Positions 10,720 through 21,800 of a stretch of 64,000 nucleotides of DNA are shown in pieces; positions within the stretch are counted from its first letter, which is position 1, and every line of letters starts with the position of its first letter. The notes below the pieces were generated by a model. That model worked only from the letters and a program-made list of their open reading frames with translations, had not been told where the DNA came from and did not search any database. The translations under genes were made by a program, and so were the position numbers. The DNA is from Jaapia argillacea MUCL 33604 (taxonomy: Eukaryota; Basidiomycota; Agaricomycetes; Jaapiales; Jaapiaceae), in the NCBI GenBank assembly GCA_000697665.1, contig KL197723.1, positions 190,213-254,212 of the forward strand. Reading direction: 5' to 3'.

Positions 10720-11575
10720 TCATGTTTCAATTCTAGTTGAACTACCCCCTTCCGTGTCGATGTTCGACTGGGGCTCGGGTTTACTCGCTTCGTAGTCTCG
10801 AGTCCGAGTCCACGACTGCCAGGCCCTGTCTACTATGGTCGCCTCGTAAGGATCGGAGAGTCTTTCGATAACTTCTTCCACGGAAAGCAGGTGGCTGGTG
10901 TAATGCTTCTCATCCGACATCCCCGTATCCTCTTCGCGAACCTGAATAGGACAGCCATTATGCGACCCCAATCCCAAAACTACGATAGGAACAAACTCAC
11001 TGCATCCTCTGGTATTTGACCGACGTACCAGAAAGTGATATACTCTCCGCCTCGATCACCTTGTCGGCCGAGCCTGGGACGGAATGCCGTTGTCGTGACA
11101 TAGATAGCCTCAGTGTGGGGTCGCAACTCATTGCGAAGTTCGGGAGGTCGAGGAGCCCTCATTGGGGTATAAAGTGGGAGAAATTGGGTTCGATAACCAG
11201 ACTTCCTATTCCATCAACCTCATCTCATTCGCTGAATAATGAGAGAATGCTTACCTCCTCATACGCCTCCCTCAACGCGGTTTGCTCCAGACTTTCCCCC
11301 ACATCCTTTCTTCCTCTAGGTAGGAACCAGTGCCTCCTCCTATCGTCGTAAACCAAGACTATTCGATCCGTCGAGGGTTGTATAATGACCATTCCCGCAC
11401 CGACCAGAAAATCTGAGGAAAACCAGAGACTGTCGGGAACCGCTCCCGTTGAGTTCTCGGAGAATCTTTGTGGTTGCGCAGGGGTTGGAGGGAGACTTCT
11501 GCCTCGACCACCACCGCTACCAGCACCACCACCACCACCGATATGAAACTTTGAACGCCTTGATCCTGCGCACAT
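10720..11575 (-). CDS. Nudix hydrolase
   Basis: Three exons (11575-11255, 11201-11001, 10941-10720) encode 247 residues. The Nudix box G-x5-E-x7-R-E-x2-E-E-x-G is complete, around residues 87-109: it starts at GRKDVGE and continues through REAYEE into SGY. The box supplies the metal-binding glutamates that hydrolyse nucleoside diphosphates linked to another moiety. An intron falls inside the box, between EE and SGY; the acceptor GAAG at 11202 was chosen because it restores the motif. The N-terminus has a Gly-rich run encoded by a ggt repeat. The C-terminal exon adds an acidic helix-like tail. Substrate cannot be assigned from the sequence. Confidence 0.85.
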
Positions 11576-12021
11576 CGTGATGATCGGAGTGAAGAGCAGA
11601 GTTGCTGTGAAAGCCGTTCATTTTTGGTAGTGCAACGAACCAGCGACGCATCGCAATATGTTCCTGCCTAAACGGGTAAACGGCATAAAGGGGGACCTGA
11701 ATCACTTCAAATGAAGGTTTTGCACCTCGATCCGAAAGATCAAGGAGAAATCATTACGATCTGCGATGAGACTACGCGTGGATCTGATGGGCAATTGTTC
11801 GCCGAGTGCGACGCTGAACAAACTGGCTGCTGTGGTTGTCAGGGAGTCACAGAAAGTGGAATTGATCTTTATCGTTATGTCGTCGTCAAAGTCGTTACAG
11901 GTCATAATGCAATAAAGATAATAAAGATCCCAAAGAAATGCCAGTCAAGTAGCAAGCAATGCGTTAAAGGTCGTCAAACAGCCAAGGAGTCCGCTCGTTG
12001 CAATTGTCCCGGTCCATATCC

Positions 12022-12709
12022 TCATAGCACTAGCCCAATACCCCCCATACCCAAGAGCATATATATCCAACCTGGTTGGACGATTGATCCCAGCTTAGCG
12101 CTACTCGTTGATGTAGATGTTGGAGCAGCGCCTGTGCTGGTGGGTGTCACCTCTCCGTCGGCAGTGGCTACACCTCCTAAAAGGGTGCTCTCCAAAGCAC
12201 ACACCTGCCTCATTCCACTGACCACAGCTGGGAGATTCGGCGTGCTCAGAATGTCGGATTGATTCGTCTGGATGAAACTGAACAATCAGACATTGCCTCG
12301 GGATTAGAAAGTCTGTTCAAGTGCCATATAACGAAACCCGTACCAATCAACACACTGGGGGAAGACAGATTGGAAGGTATCCGTACAGGCGCATTTAATG
12401 ACAGCGATGAATGCACCGGGATTGAATATGACCTTTGGCAGCAGGCTTAGGCTCAAGCGCACAAATCGGTAATACATAACGTACCGCAGAAAAATTGGCC
12501 AATATAGGAGCTGCTTGGCAGCAGCTACTTATGTTTAGATAACTCTGAGCGCAGATTGGACATGAAGGTGGGTCATCCGGGAAGTATGGGTCCGTCCGAC
12601 GAGTCAGAGAGGGTATAATTGGGGAGCCGAAGGGAGAAGCATGCGACAAGTGTGATAAATTAATAAATATGAGGAGAACAGCAATAAGAGACATAGCATG
12701 AGGACCCAT
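12022..12709 (-). CDS. Small Cys-rich secreted protein, probable GPI anchor
   Basis: Three exons (12709-12485, 12432-12344, 12277-12022) give 189 residues in one frame. The first 25 residues form a signal peptide (MSLIAVLLIFINLSHLSHA). The mature part has paired cysteines (CPIC, SSCC, KCAC, QCVDCF), then a Thr/Ser-rich spacer, and a C-terminal hydrophobic segment GWIYMLLGMGGIGLVL that ends the protein without a cytoplasmic tail, as in GPI attachment signals. The pattern C-x2-C ... QCVDCF-x-TNQ resembles uncharacterised cell-surface proteins common in mushrooms. A function in the wall or surface is inferred only. An open frame on the opposite strand (11711-12262) is its shadow. Confidence 0.72.
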
Positions 12710-12730
12710 CGTCGTCGTCGTCGTCGTCGA
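12709..12730. repeat. CGT trinucleotide microsatellite
   Basis: About seven tandem copies of cgt/tcg lie immediately upstream of the start codon of the Cys-rich secreted protein, so they would sit in its 5' untranslated leader or core promoter. Confidence 0.8.
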
Positions 12731-15709
12731 CAGAGCAACTCAAGACGATGCTTGTGACCAGGCCATGGATTCGCCAAGCCCAATGTCGGCAATTGCCGCG
12801 ACTCTGAGTAACCTTCTTACGCTGACGGTGGCTCGAAGGCTCAACGTGCCTCAATAATCCGAGAGTCTCGACGCCAAACCCATAAATGAGTGCATACAGG
12901 AGGAACGTGCTTTCTAGGTCTCCTCAGTAACTTAGAAACCGAAGTCCGATATTGTCCCGCCACAGGTAGGGCTCAATGGTCGATAAATTGTGTGCACGAA
13001 TCACCTTCGCTGGTTCAATCTGTGTCATTCAGACTCGGTTCAACTCTACAGACGCTGTGTGCGGTGTAGAAACATAACAGAAGCGAGGCGAGTAGTTCTC
13101 CGAGAGCTGGGTCCACTGAGCAAGTAAGACAAAAAAAATCGAAACAAAATGGGTGCAGCTAACCTCCGATAGTTCCCCTAGTGCAGGTCAAGGTCAGAAG
13201 CTCAGGAGCCAGTCGCCACAGCGGCTACGTTCAACATGCTTCACCACAGCCGAGTCAAGCACCAGATGGGGTCGAATTAATGGCGGGGAAAGCAGGGTGT
13301 ACGGCTCGATTTTGTCAACCGACTGCCAGTGCTGCTGAACCGCTTTGACGAGAAACAGATTGCTCGGACACGAGGCCCACATAGGCGGAGGAGGATGGGG
13401 CGCATTCGCCGGTGAGTCGGGAGGAAACGACGTGGTAGATTGCAGTCCAGCCTCAGCGCCTATTGTCTGTCTAAAAAAGGTGGTAATGTTGATGCTTGTG
13501 GGCTATCGGCGCTTATTGACTACAAGCCCAATTGTTAATGCTGTCCTATGTCAGCATAAATGCCGCCTCCAATGACAATAACACGTACCTTCGAATGGGG
13601 ACTTTCCACGGAACTCTTACGGCCATTTCTTCTGAGCTCTCACAGTAGTGGCAACTTTTGCGACTTTGGAAAAGTGAAAAGGCCGACAGCACGGGAATTA
13701 CAGCCGTGCATTATTGTCGATCTGACAGAAATGGAACACAGGCTTTAGGGATCATGATCCGAGGACACCTTCGCGGGATGAGAGATGAAAATGATCGGCG
13801 TGAGATGACAACTCACTTTAACCTACAGCTTCGTATAAGTGTTCATCATTGTCGCGTCCATCTGCCATGATATTCAGAGTCACCCAAGGACTCCCATGGA
13901 TTCCTTGGCATCGCGCGGACCGATAGCGCGCTGTCATCGGGGGAGGTGGGGGCGAGCAGACTTTTCCGCGGACAGCCGGCAATTGAATGACGATATGACG
14001 AGAAATGCGGGTGCGAATTAGCGGCCAGATTACTGGTCGTTTATATTCAAGAGCAATTCATCAATAAACCTGCCGAGGGTAGGGGACCCACGAACACAAC
14101 GGTGGCAAGGGTAACGTGACAAGTCTAGAAAATTGTCAGTGCGATTAGCGGCTCAACAATTAGGGATATCTTGAGGGGAAAGTATTGTGAGAATGTGGAG
14201 GGGATCCCGTAATCCCAAGGCAATTGGTGGTCAATTTATTTCTGGTGGGCAGAGTTGGACACAGTGTAAAAAACGGTCGGTCACCCATGGAATACCGTAG
14301 AAAGACTTTGAATACAGCTCCTATCCGTTGATACTAGCATATCAACTTTGGAAAAACGGTCGGAACGTAGGGTCTCACCGCCGAAAAATCGAGGTCGGAA
14401 CTCGGATGTCAGAAGTCCCTCAAGAGCAATGATTTGCACTCAGTAAAGAGGACCTGGTGATCTGGGTGGCCTGAAGGGGGATGATCGACGAAGCAATGTC
14501 GCGCGGCTGGTGGCGAAGATGGGACAATTGGATGTTCTGGACGCAGAAATGAATCCAACAGGGTGATAGAACTGGGATGATTGCAATGGACAAGTATCTA
14601 ATTGGAGAACCAGATACGCGGAAATTCCAAGTGTCATCTGGGGCCCCAGGAGATTTCAGAGGAACACTTCATAAGCGCAACATCTAGTGAATGAAGGTTC
14701 ATCAGCAAATCTGGTGGTGCCGAGTAGTCGCCAACAACCCCTGGAGATGAGCTATGATTCTTGATGTACAATGGATCAGGTAAACCCTGATAGGTAATAG
14801 GAATCAAAAGAGTGAAACGCAGTGCTCAATTCGATCTCCCTTTTCAAGTATTAGACCATGCCGTCCTCGTAACTTCATGGCTCCGAAAGGCGATAGCAGT
14901 CGGCGGCTCAAGAGGACTGCAAGGTCAGCGAAGAGGTCATGTCGGATACAAGTGTATACCGGGCGAAAGGAGCTTCGCTGGAAGCGTTCGGTGATTGTTA
15001 AACGACGACCTCGTCTCAACAGTCCCAAAACGACATCGTCCAAGTTAGGAAGGTTGGCATAGCCACCAATCCTTGTTCTCAGTCTTGAGTTTAGGCGTGA
15101 AGCCGCATGATAATAAGACCGGTTGTAGAAACTTCAAAGCGTGTTTCAGAGTTCGAAAGAGACAAGATAGAACTGGCGCCCCGGTGAGGACGGACAATGA
15201 GCCACTCACCTGACCAACTCTGAGATTTTGCGTGCAAAGAAACGATCATAAATTTGTTACTTATTCCAAGAATGCTTCATACAGGCGTCATAAACTTGCA
15301 GAAAATATTTTATATAACACCTGAGAGATGGAGGGAGTGAATTAAGAGTCGCAATATGTAGGCCAGTGATGAGGGTACCTACCATCTACAGACTTCTATC
15401 TTCCATTCAGTTCCGTTTCCCCTGGAAACGTAACGAACTGATAACATTTCGGGGCCCGTTTGAAAAGGAATAGAAGTTTCTCATCAGGATATCAGAGGTA
15501 GAGCGAGCGATTTGGGGGAGTCGTGAATATAATACAACTTGACGGCGGTGGATACAGAAGTTGGGACAGTGAGTTGATTCATTGGGAAGATGCTACAGAT
15601 GCGGATCTACCAAGTCGGAATCAGTCAGTATCATGTTGAAAACTCAGGGGAGATACTCACCCAGGGACAGGAGGGGAAAATGCGGAAATCTGAGTTGCTT
15701 AAGCCCGTA
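12731..15709. other. Gene-poor stretch of about 3 kb
   Basis: No gene could be supported on either strand. The open frames are short (under 85 codons), mostly begin at non-ATG codons, and show no domain, signal peptide or consistent splicing. No terminal inverted repeats or long direct repeats were noticed. The stretch separates the secreted protein from the third kinase-like gene. Confidence 0.5.
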
Positions 15710-16936
15710 TTAATCGGGAGCGAGAAGCATCTTTTGCTTCAGTTGAGGCCGCTTGTATGGATGATATGCGGTAGTTGCCCGAACATGGGCAGGAATAGCC
15801 TCGTTCGCGTTCCATGGTCGATCCTGTAATGGTTCAGCTCGACGAACTGTAAGATCGATCGGTTCATCATCTAATTGAAGATCGATGGTTATGGGATGTC
15901 GGCGGTTCGATGGCTTGGAACTGTGTGATTTTGCCTCGTGGGATTTTCGCCTACGCTCCGAGTCCTGCCGTGAAGGACATATCAGCGATACTAGCTGCCA
16001 AAAGATATCGCGAGGGAGTGACGGGAGTCGAGGAAGGTAGAAATTGCATGGTGTGTAGCTTTCGGAACGATAGTTGAATCCGCTGTTTGGGCCATACTTC
16101 AGCGGTTCAAACATAATCTCCAGTCGTGGCCAGTGCCAATATGACCCCTCCTCTTGGATATATTGCAGATCGTCCTTGGGTATGACGAGGACTGCGGAAG
16201 GATTTGTGAAGCGAACGCCCTTGTCGGTGATGAGGATGGAAAGATTTTTCAAACCACGGTGAATGACACCATGGTTTTGCATCCGTGCGACTGCCTCGTA
16301 GACCGCAGCCCGGTCGGCATATTGAACTTGTCGACCAATAGCAGCTGCCGTCATTATCCCGACCATGCAGCCGTTACGAACGATGAGGCCGAGGACCTCG
16401 AACGAATACCCCAGGTTTGCCAAGGCGCGCGTGCCGTTGACCGCCCACTCAACATATCTGTGCCAGGTCGGATCCTCCGTAGTGATCAAAATATCCACCT
16501 CCCTCCCGCGCCAAATCCCATGTCGCTGACCATGTGCCACCCAACGAGTGTACTCAATCTCGTTTTCTTCGACAGCAGGAGCCCAGAAGGAGGAAGAGAG
16601 TGAAGGGGTCGGTTTGTCTTTGTACAACAGCCTATGTCCGCTACCATCGCCGTTCCGGACGAGACACGCCCAATTGGACCTCCCAAACTCGATTGTGTTT
16701 AGCAACGTTTGGATGATCTGTAGATGGTATAGCTGAACACTCTCCCTGACGTTATTGTCTTCGATGACCTCGGATTGTGAAGGCACGTCGATTTGGGATG
16801 AGATAATGAGCAGTTGGCGATGACAGTAGAGACCATAGCACATCCCCTCCTGTGCATCTCGAATTGCTGTCCCTACGAGGAGAACTTCGTTTGGCGATGG
16901 CTTTGTGGGCGCGGTCCAAGAAGGTATCGATAACAT
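15710..16936 (-). CDS. Kinase-like (pseudokinase family) protein, copy 3
   Basis: A single exon encodes 408 residues from the ATG at 16936; the frame opens a little earlier at TTG, but alignment to copy 2 starts here. Residues 195-260 resemble a protein-kinase core: a hinge-like stretch, then IHRGLKNLSILI followed by VRFTNPSAVLV, matching HRDLKxxNILI and the DFG region. The catalytic Asp is Gly, the metal-binding Asn is Ser and DFG is TNP, so three essential positions are lost. The C-terminus ends KRPQLKQKMLLAPD, the same signature as copy 2. Between core and tail is a Ser/Arg-rich linker. This is best described as a fungal pseudokinase; partners are unknown. Confidence 0.78.
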   Translation of the reverse strand: MLSIPSWTAPTKPSPNEVLLVGTAIRDAQEGMCYGLYCHRQLLIISSQIDVPSQSEVIEDNNVRESVQLYHLQIIQTLLNTIEFGRSNWACLVRNGDGSGHRLLYKDKPTPSLSSSFWAPAVEENEIEYTRWVAHGQRHGIWRGREVDILITTEDPTWHRYVEWAVNGTRALANLGYSFEVLGLIVRNGCMVGIMTAAAIGRQVQYADRAAVYEAVARMQNHGVIHRGLKNLSILITDKGVRFTNPSAVLVIPKDDLQYIQEEGSYWHWPRLEIMFEPLKYGPNSGFNYRSESYTPCNFYLPRLPSLPRDIFWQLVSLICPSRQDSERRRKSHEAKSHSSKPSNRRHPITIDLQLDDEPIDLTVRRAEPLQDRPWNANEAIPAHVRATTAYHPYKRPQLKQKMLLAPD

Positions 16937-17555
16937 CGGGCGGACCAGGATGCCGTGCAAGCTACACGTGTACGTAGAGGAGAAAGCTGAAAGTGGGTAG
17001 CATCACAGTCACGACTGTAGGCGCTCGTGGTTGTACTCCAGAAATGGCAACTTGTCACTCTGCTTCTTCGTTCAACTTGCCCTACAGACCCATGGCGGTT
17101 CCCTCTTTTCGACAATTTGGAGTTGGAATCACATCTTAATCACTTTCCCGGCATCAACATATCAGAAAAGAGGTGATTCCGGGCCTGGGGACATATTTGT
17201 GCCACTGATCAGCACCTATCCCTGGGCCACTGATTAGTGAACCGTCAGTTCGCTCTCCGAACTCCCAGCCGTCGCCTGGGGGGAAATTGTCAGCGATGGA
17301 AGCGCTCACAATCCACGGCATTACTGTCGAGTTGTTGCTTTCGGAGATGCCAATTTGGGTCCTGCCATTACCTCCCATTTTCGCTCCATTCGCTACTTTA
17401 GCGTATCTCCACCGCGAACCGCAAAATTGGGTGTGTATCGCTGTGTATTCCATCCGATGTTGATACCCTCCCTGCATTATGTCTTAGCGCTTTGATGCTG
17501 AATAAATTGTAAGTCGATTCACCATGACTGCATACCATTCACTATCCTGTAGAAG

Positions 17556-17750
17556 ATGTGCCACTACGTTCTTGTTCGTTGGACTTGCCATGGAGAGGAC
17601 CAGATGACAGTCACTGCCGTCTGTGGTCGCAACGGGGGGAAACCCTGTGGCGTCCAGTCCTCCCTATCTGAGGTTAACAAGGGGCCCTGTGGCCCTTGTG
17701 CCGCTCGACGTCGCGGTCTTGGTCCTGGCAACCCATACGCCCAAGGGTAA
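17556..17750 (+). CDS. Possible small Cys-rich protein (3' end unresolved)
   Basis: The ATG at 17556 opens a frame with regularly spaced cysteines (MCHY, WTCHG, VCGRNGGKPCG, GPCGPC), similar in layout to small fungal proteins that begin MC-Y and carry C-x-C pairs. A strong donor GTAAGT lies at 17747, and an acceptor at 17812 would continue the gene, but the frame after it is not clearly coding. The opposite strand is also open here. Length would be about 65-70 residues. Function unknown. Confidence 0.35.
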   Translation: MCHYVLVRWTCHGEDQMTVTAVCGRNGGKPCGVQSSLSEVNKGPCGPCAARRRGLGPGNPYAQG

Positions 17751-17772
17751 GTTCTGCATCTCCCTATCACTG

Positions 17773-18189
17773 TCACTTCCATTCGCTCATATAAAACTTC
17801 TTTGGCAACAAGGGTACCCCATTTAATGCCATCACCTCATACAAGCCGCCGTTCCGAGGCCCCGTGGCTGTGCAATCCACATGGCTTGACGCCACACGAT
17901 AGGCGTCCCGCAATTCCTCATGGCCAAGCAGGAACATATTCACTACACAGTGGTCGGTCGCAACGATATCCACCAACTTTACCTGTCGATTGCCCTTTGA
18001 TCCCGCCACCATGGTACAGCAGCTCGCATCGACCGTCGCCGTCGTTACCGCATCCCTCTTCCCCATTCGACTCACGAGGGAACCGGTTTTTCCATTAACA
18101 TTCTCTCGAAAGCTAATGTTAAACCACGCCCCTCGTGACGTCAACCCCACGCCTTCTCGAATAGCCGTCGATACACTACTATCTCTCAC
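17773..18189 (-). CDS. Hypothetical protein, start unresolved
   Basis: A minus-strand frame of about 138 codons with coding-like composition lacks an early ATG; internal ATGs occur at SRMGK and TMVAG. It contains KLVDIVATDHCVVNMFLLGHE, a pattern that could form beta strands. The plus strand is open over the same bases (17990-18277) and looks equally coding-like, with the two frames sharing wobble positions. I cannot decide which strand is real. No family recognised. Confidence 0.28.
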   Translation of the reverse strand: MRDSSVSTAIREGVGLTSRGAWFNISFRENVNGKTGSLVSRMGKRDAVTTATVDASCCTMVAGSKGNRQVKLVDIVATDHCVVNMFLLGHEELRDAYRVASSHVDCTATGPRNGGLYEVMALNGVPLLPKKFYMSEWK

Positions 18190-18289
18190 GAACCCACTAA
18201 TTTCTGGTTATCAGGGACTCTCAATGCCGCATCCTACGGCTCGTACTCTACCATTCGACTTCATCCCCTTCGACTAATGATTTCACCAT

Positions 18290-18800
18290 TTATCCGACTA
18301 TTTCATTACCCCTGCACACCATCACCATCCATCCCATCCATCCCATCACACGATACCCCCTGTATATCGAAGAACCTGTAATCACTAATAGTCTCCAGCA
18401 CCCAATAGTCAACATCCCAGTTATATCTTGCACGAGCCTTGTAGCGACAAAACTGTCACTTTCATCTGTCTCCCTAAATGTCGGGGGCCATATAGTGTGA
18501 ATCATCGTCCAAGCCTGGATTTCGAAACATCCGATCTTGCGGTCTGTGAAGCACACTTGAGCTCTCCAGCAAGATGAATACATTGTCAAATCCACGTGTG
18601 GGATGCTTCGTTCATAGTTCTTGATCGTATGCTTTAGATGGGCATTTGGAGACTTACTTGACACCCAATTTAGCACCTCAGTCCCGATGAGGCGGCATTT
18701 CCATATAACGGACGAGCAGATCACTCAGAATATGCTGTAGATGATGATAGCATAACGCCAGAAGCCCAGATTTGCACCGCTTTGCGACATTGTCGTAATT
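18290..18800 (-). pseudogene. Probable decayed gene encoding a small protein
   Basis: The minus strand reads coding-like segments in more than one frame. The first starts at an ATG near 18793 with a hydrophobic stretch (FWRYAIIIYSIF) followed by an in-frame TGA. After a good donor (GTAAGT near 18656), the next is CFTDRKIGCFEIQAW, and the last, in a shifted frame, is YNWDVDYWVLETISDYRFFD. No simple set of introns joins these without a stop. It could be a decayed gene or one with unusual splicing. No family recognised. Confidence 0.28.
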
Positions 18801-21800
18801 CTCAGAAGATTCTTAGGGTTATACGCCACAAATCCTGAAGGATGGAGTTCGGAGTGATGAGGTGGTCATTGCACAGATCTGGGTGCTGGAATGGATTCAA
18901 ATGGGAGGTGAAGGGGATACAACTTCGACCGATGAGTTCAGCACAATAATGTGAACGAAGGTGGTCTGATGTCCCGTGAAAACAGCAGAGATGATGTCGA
19001 TTATTCTTGAGACATAGATACTAGATTTTCTGCGTACTGGTGTAGGATCCAAATCATGAAGGCGAGTGATCGAAGCAACACTTTCAAGTTTGCAAGTTGA
19101 CGAAGGCATTTCGGGGGAATGGTAGATTGATCCGGCGGACGTGATCGGCGAAAGGTAAATGCCACAAAGCCTCGGTGCTTATTCGAGTCCGAGTCTCTGC
19201 AAACCAACTACAAGTTTCGAGTTGCTAACTTACGCCCTTTCATGACCTTCTTGAATCTTGATACGAGAGTGTATCTACGTTCGCCACTATCAACTGCTGG
19301 GTGGCTCAGGGATTGCTCACACGGGGGTGTCACAGCAGCGCAAAAACAATCAACTCCGACGTTCAGAACACAACCACCACTCAAGCCGATCCCTCGCGGT
19401 GACGCTGCATTTCACGGACGGAACAAGCACCCACCAAAGCACCTCCAAGATAAACCGCTTCCAACCTCAAGGCTCTCCATCTGTGTGGGGGCACGTTCAC
19501 AGCTGGCGACGAGTCATCGACACAGCAATCTGTTCATCGTCAACGCGAAACGGGTACTAGACCGTCTACCGGATGTTCAGAAAGAACACCATCGAGATTC
19601 GTCTTTGAGATGCTCTAAAATGACTTTGAAACTGATCTTCTCACATAAAGGAATTCCTGGCTTTAGTGTCCGGTAATTTCCTGAACTTTCAACACAGCAA
19701 GATCGTCTCGCGGACGTGTGGCTCGTTTGTATTAGCCCTCGGATGATCGATGGAGATAGCTCACCAAGTCATGGACTTATATGAGCTTTGGCCATGCCAC
19801 TCATCAAGATCGGTGAATATGATTTCGCTCGAAGAGAATACGGCATGGGGGAGGACAACACGGCGTCCGGTACCCAGCCGGATTGTCGAGATGAAGACGT
19901 GAAGACTCAACTTCAGGTCCCCAGAAAGCTGGATTTTATTGGAATTTTCCGTTTGCGCCAGGTGCCATACAGGAGTTTTGCGAGGTCAGAATGGCTTCGC
20001 CCTCCCCACATGGCGTTACATAAGTTTTTGTAGCGGCCTCCCCCTTTCACAAGCACTTTCAAGTATGTAGCTTACTCCTGCTTGTTAAATGTTGATGTGC
20101 TTGATCTCTTTTTGTTGATGATACCATCTGGTGAGTCATTATCTTGGACACGCAGGACGCCGGCGCATATACTCACCTCGATCATGCCATTCCCCAGAAG
20201 ATTGTACCTCGGCGAATTTCCCATGCCAAAACACGCTTTAAATTCCTTGCTTTGATCCTTCTGATGATCTGAAGTACACCACCTAGCTTGATCGCTTGAG
20301 TGGTTCTCGAGGTATCGAGTCACCTTCAAGTGCTCAACCGTATGTCGCTCACGGCGTTACAATCTGGATTATTACTCCAATGAGAGAAAAACCATCGTAG
20401 TGACCCGACATCGCCTATTCAATGTCGTGAGCTCTTTCTGATCTGATTACCTCCTGTCGATCTCATGATTGTGTGTATCGAAAAACCCTTGCGGGGTCTG
20501 GCTATCCCCGGATTTGTGAATCCTCGCAACGTATCTGTGAGGAGCAGCAGGTGTCGGAAGCCCTCCACGCCACTTCGCCGAGCCTCACCCTTCCTGGGTG
20601 GCCGGGAGCTTCTGCCACTGGCTCCTCCATCGCGTGTTGACCCACAATAGCCTCGATCGAACTTATCGCTACCTATAACTTCGATCCAAGTACGCATGTA
20701 CTTCAAATTCCTCGCGTTTCAAGGTCCGTTACCTCCGCGATTTTCGCTTCAACGCCTGTTTTGGTTGGTGTGCGTGTGAGGCAATGCGCGTAGCGCTCAT
20801 GTGCACAGTGCAGTGTAGAAGTGGGCGCTTGTGTTTCCACACCGCATGTTTCAGCGCTTTCGCCATGGTTTTTGGGGCCTACTTGCCGATCTGCGCGCTT
20901 GTCGGCTACCAGAGTCCGTATCTCCGTCGTGCGGTGCCAAGCTTATTCGTTTCTCGAACGAACGGGGTTTGGGTTTGTCCGGGGGGAGGGTTAAGGCGGT
21001 GGGCGCCCTCTGTTCTGAAGTGGGGTGTAGTTGACCCATAAAAGGTTCCTAAATCGGACGATTTGCTTGACGATGGAACCGCATTACTCCAAGGGAGCCG
21101 GCTGTTACTGCCCCATGTTCCCGAAGAACCCGAGAGACGGGACGGTAAACTTCACCCTCCGTGCGCAGACTACTTAAATCCGTTACTCAGCTATGGGTAC
21201 GATTCGAAGCATAGTGCCGTATGCTTTGCACCATGGAAAGAGATGGGGACTCGCACACAACTGAGGTTATGATCCAAATGTGTATGACCTGGTGCAGTCT
21301 CTTACACCAGCTGTGTGAGGGCCAAAAGGTTCTGCGGTTCGTCTGAATTTAGGTGCACACCAAAGCTCTGTCAAAGGATTATGACCCTTTTCCTGGCTCT
21401 CGTGTCCACACACCATAAATTTCTCCGCCAACGCTACGTACTCTCTACTTATCTCTCTATTTTCATCGCGAAACCCTTTGGAACCGTGGGTTGTTGCAGT
21501 CGTTCTAAATTTGAATTCGTCTTTCATGAAGGGTACGTAGCAGGAGAGGCCAACACCCATGAAGGATGTACGGGAGAAATAAATACCCCCCGGGTGCCGA
21601 TCTGGAGTATCGAAGTCTACTGGAACAAGAGATGGTGTCAAACTCCCCACAGTCGGTCAAGGATCGTTCACCTACCAGGCAATGGCGATTCTCAGCCTGT
21701 CGAGTTTTGAGAAAAAGCGCTTGAAGGAAGCTGTAAGGTAAATCCCCGCAGATGGCAAGCGTAATTGGAGGTCAGGGGGGAGAGGCAGAGATCGCTGAAC

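Noticed and set aside
11711-12262. Plus-strand frame of 183 codons
   Set aside because: It lies antisense to the three-exon secreted protein, whose signal peptide, cysteines and splicing are far more convincing.
21267-21650. Minus frame of 127 codons
   Set aside because: It begins at GTG, has no domain, and the plus strand is equally open.
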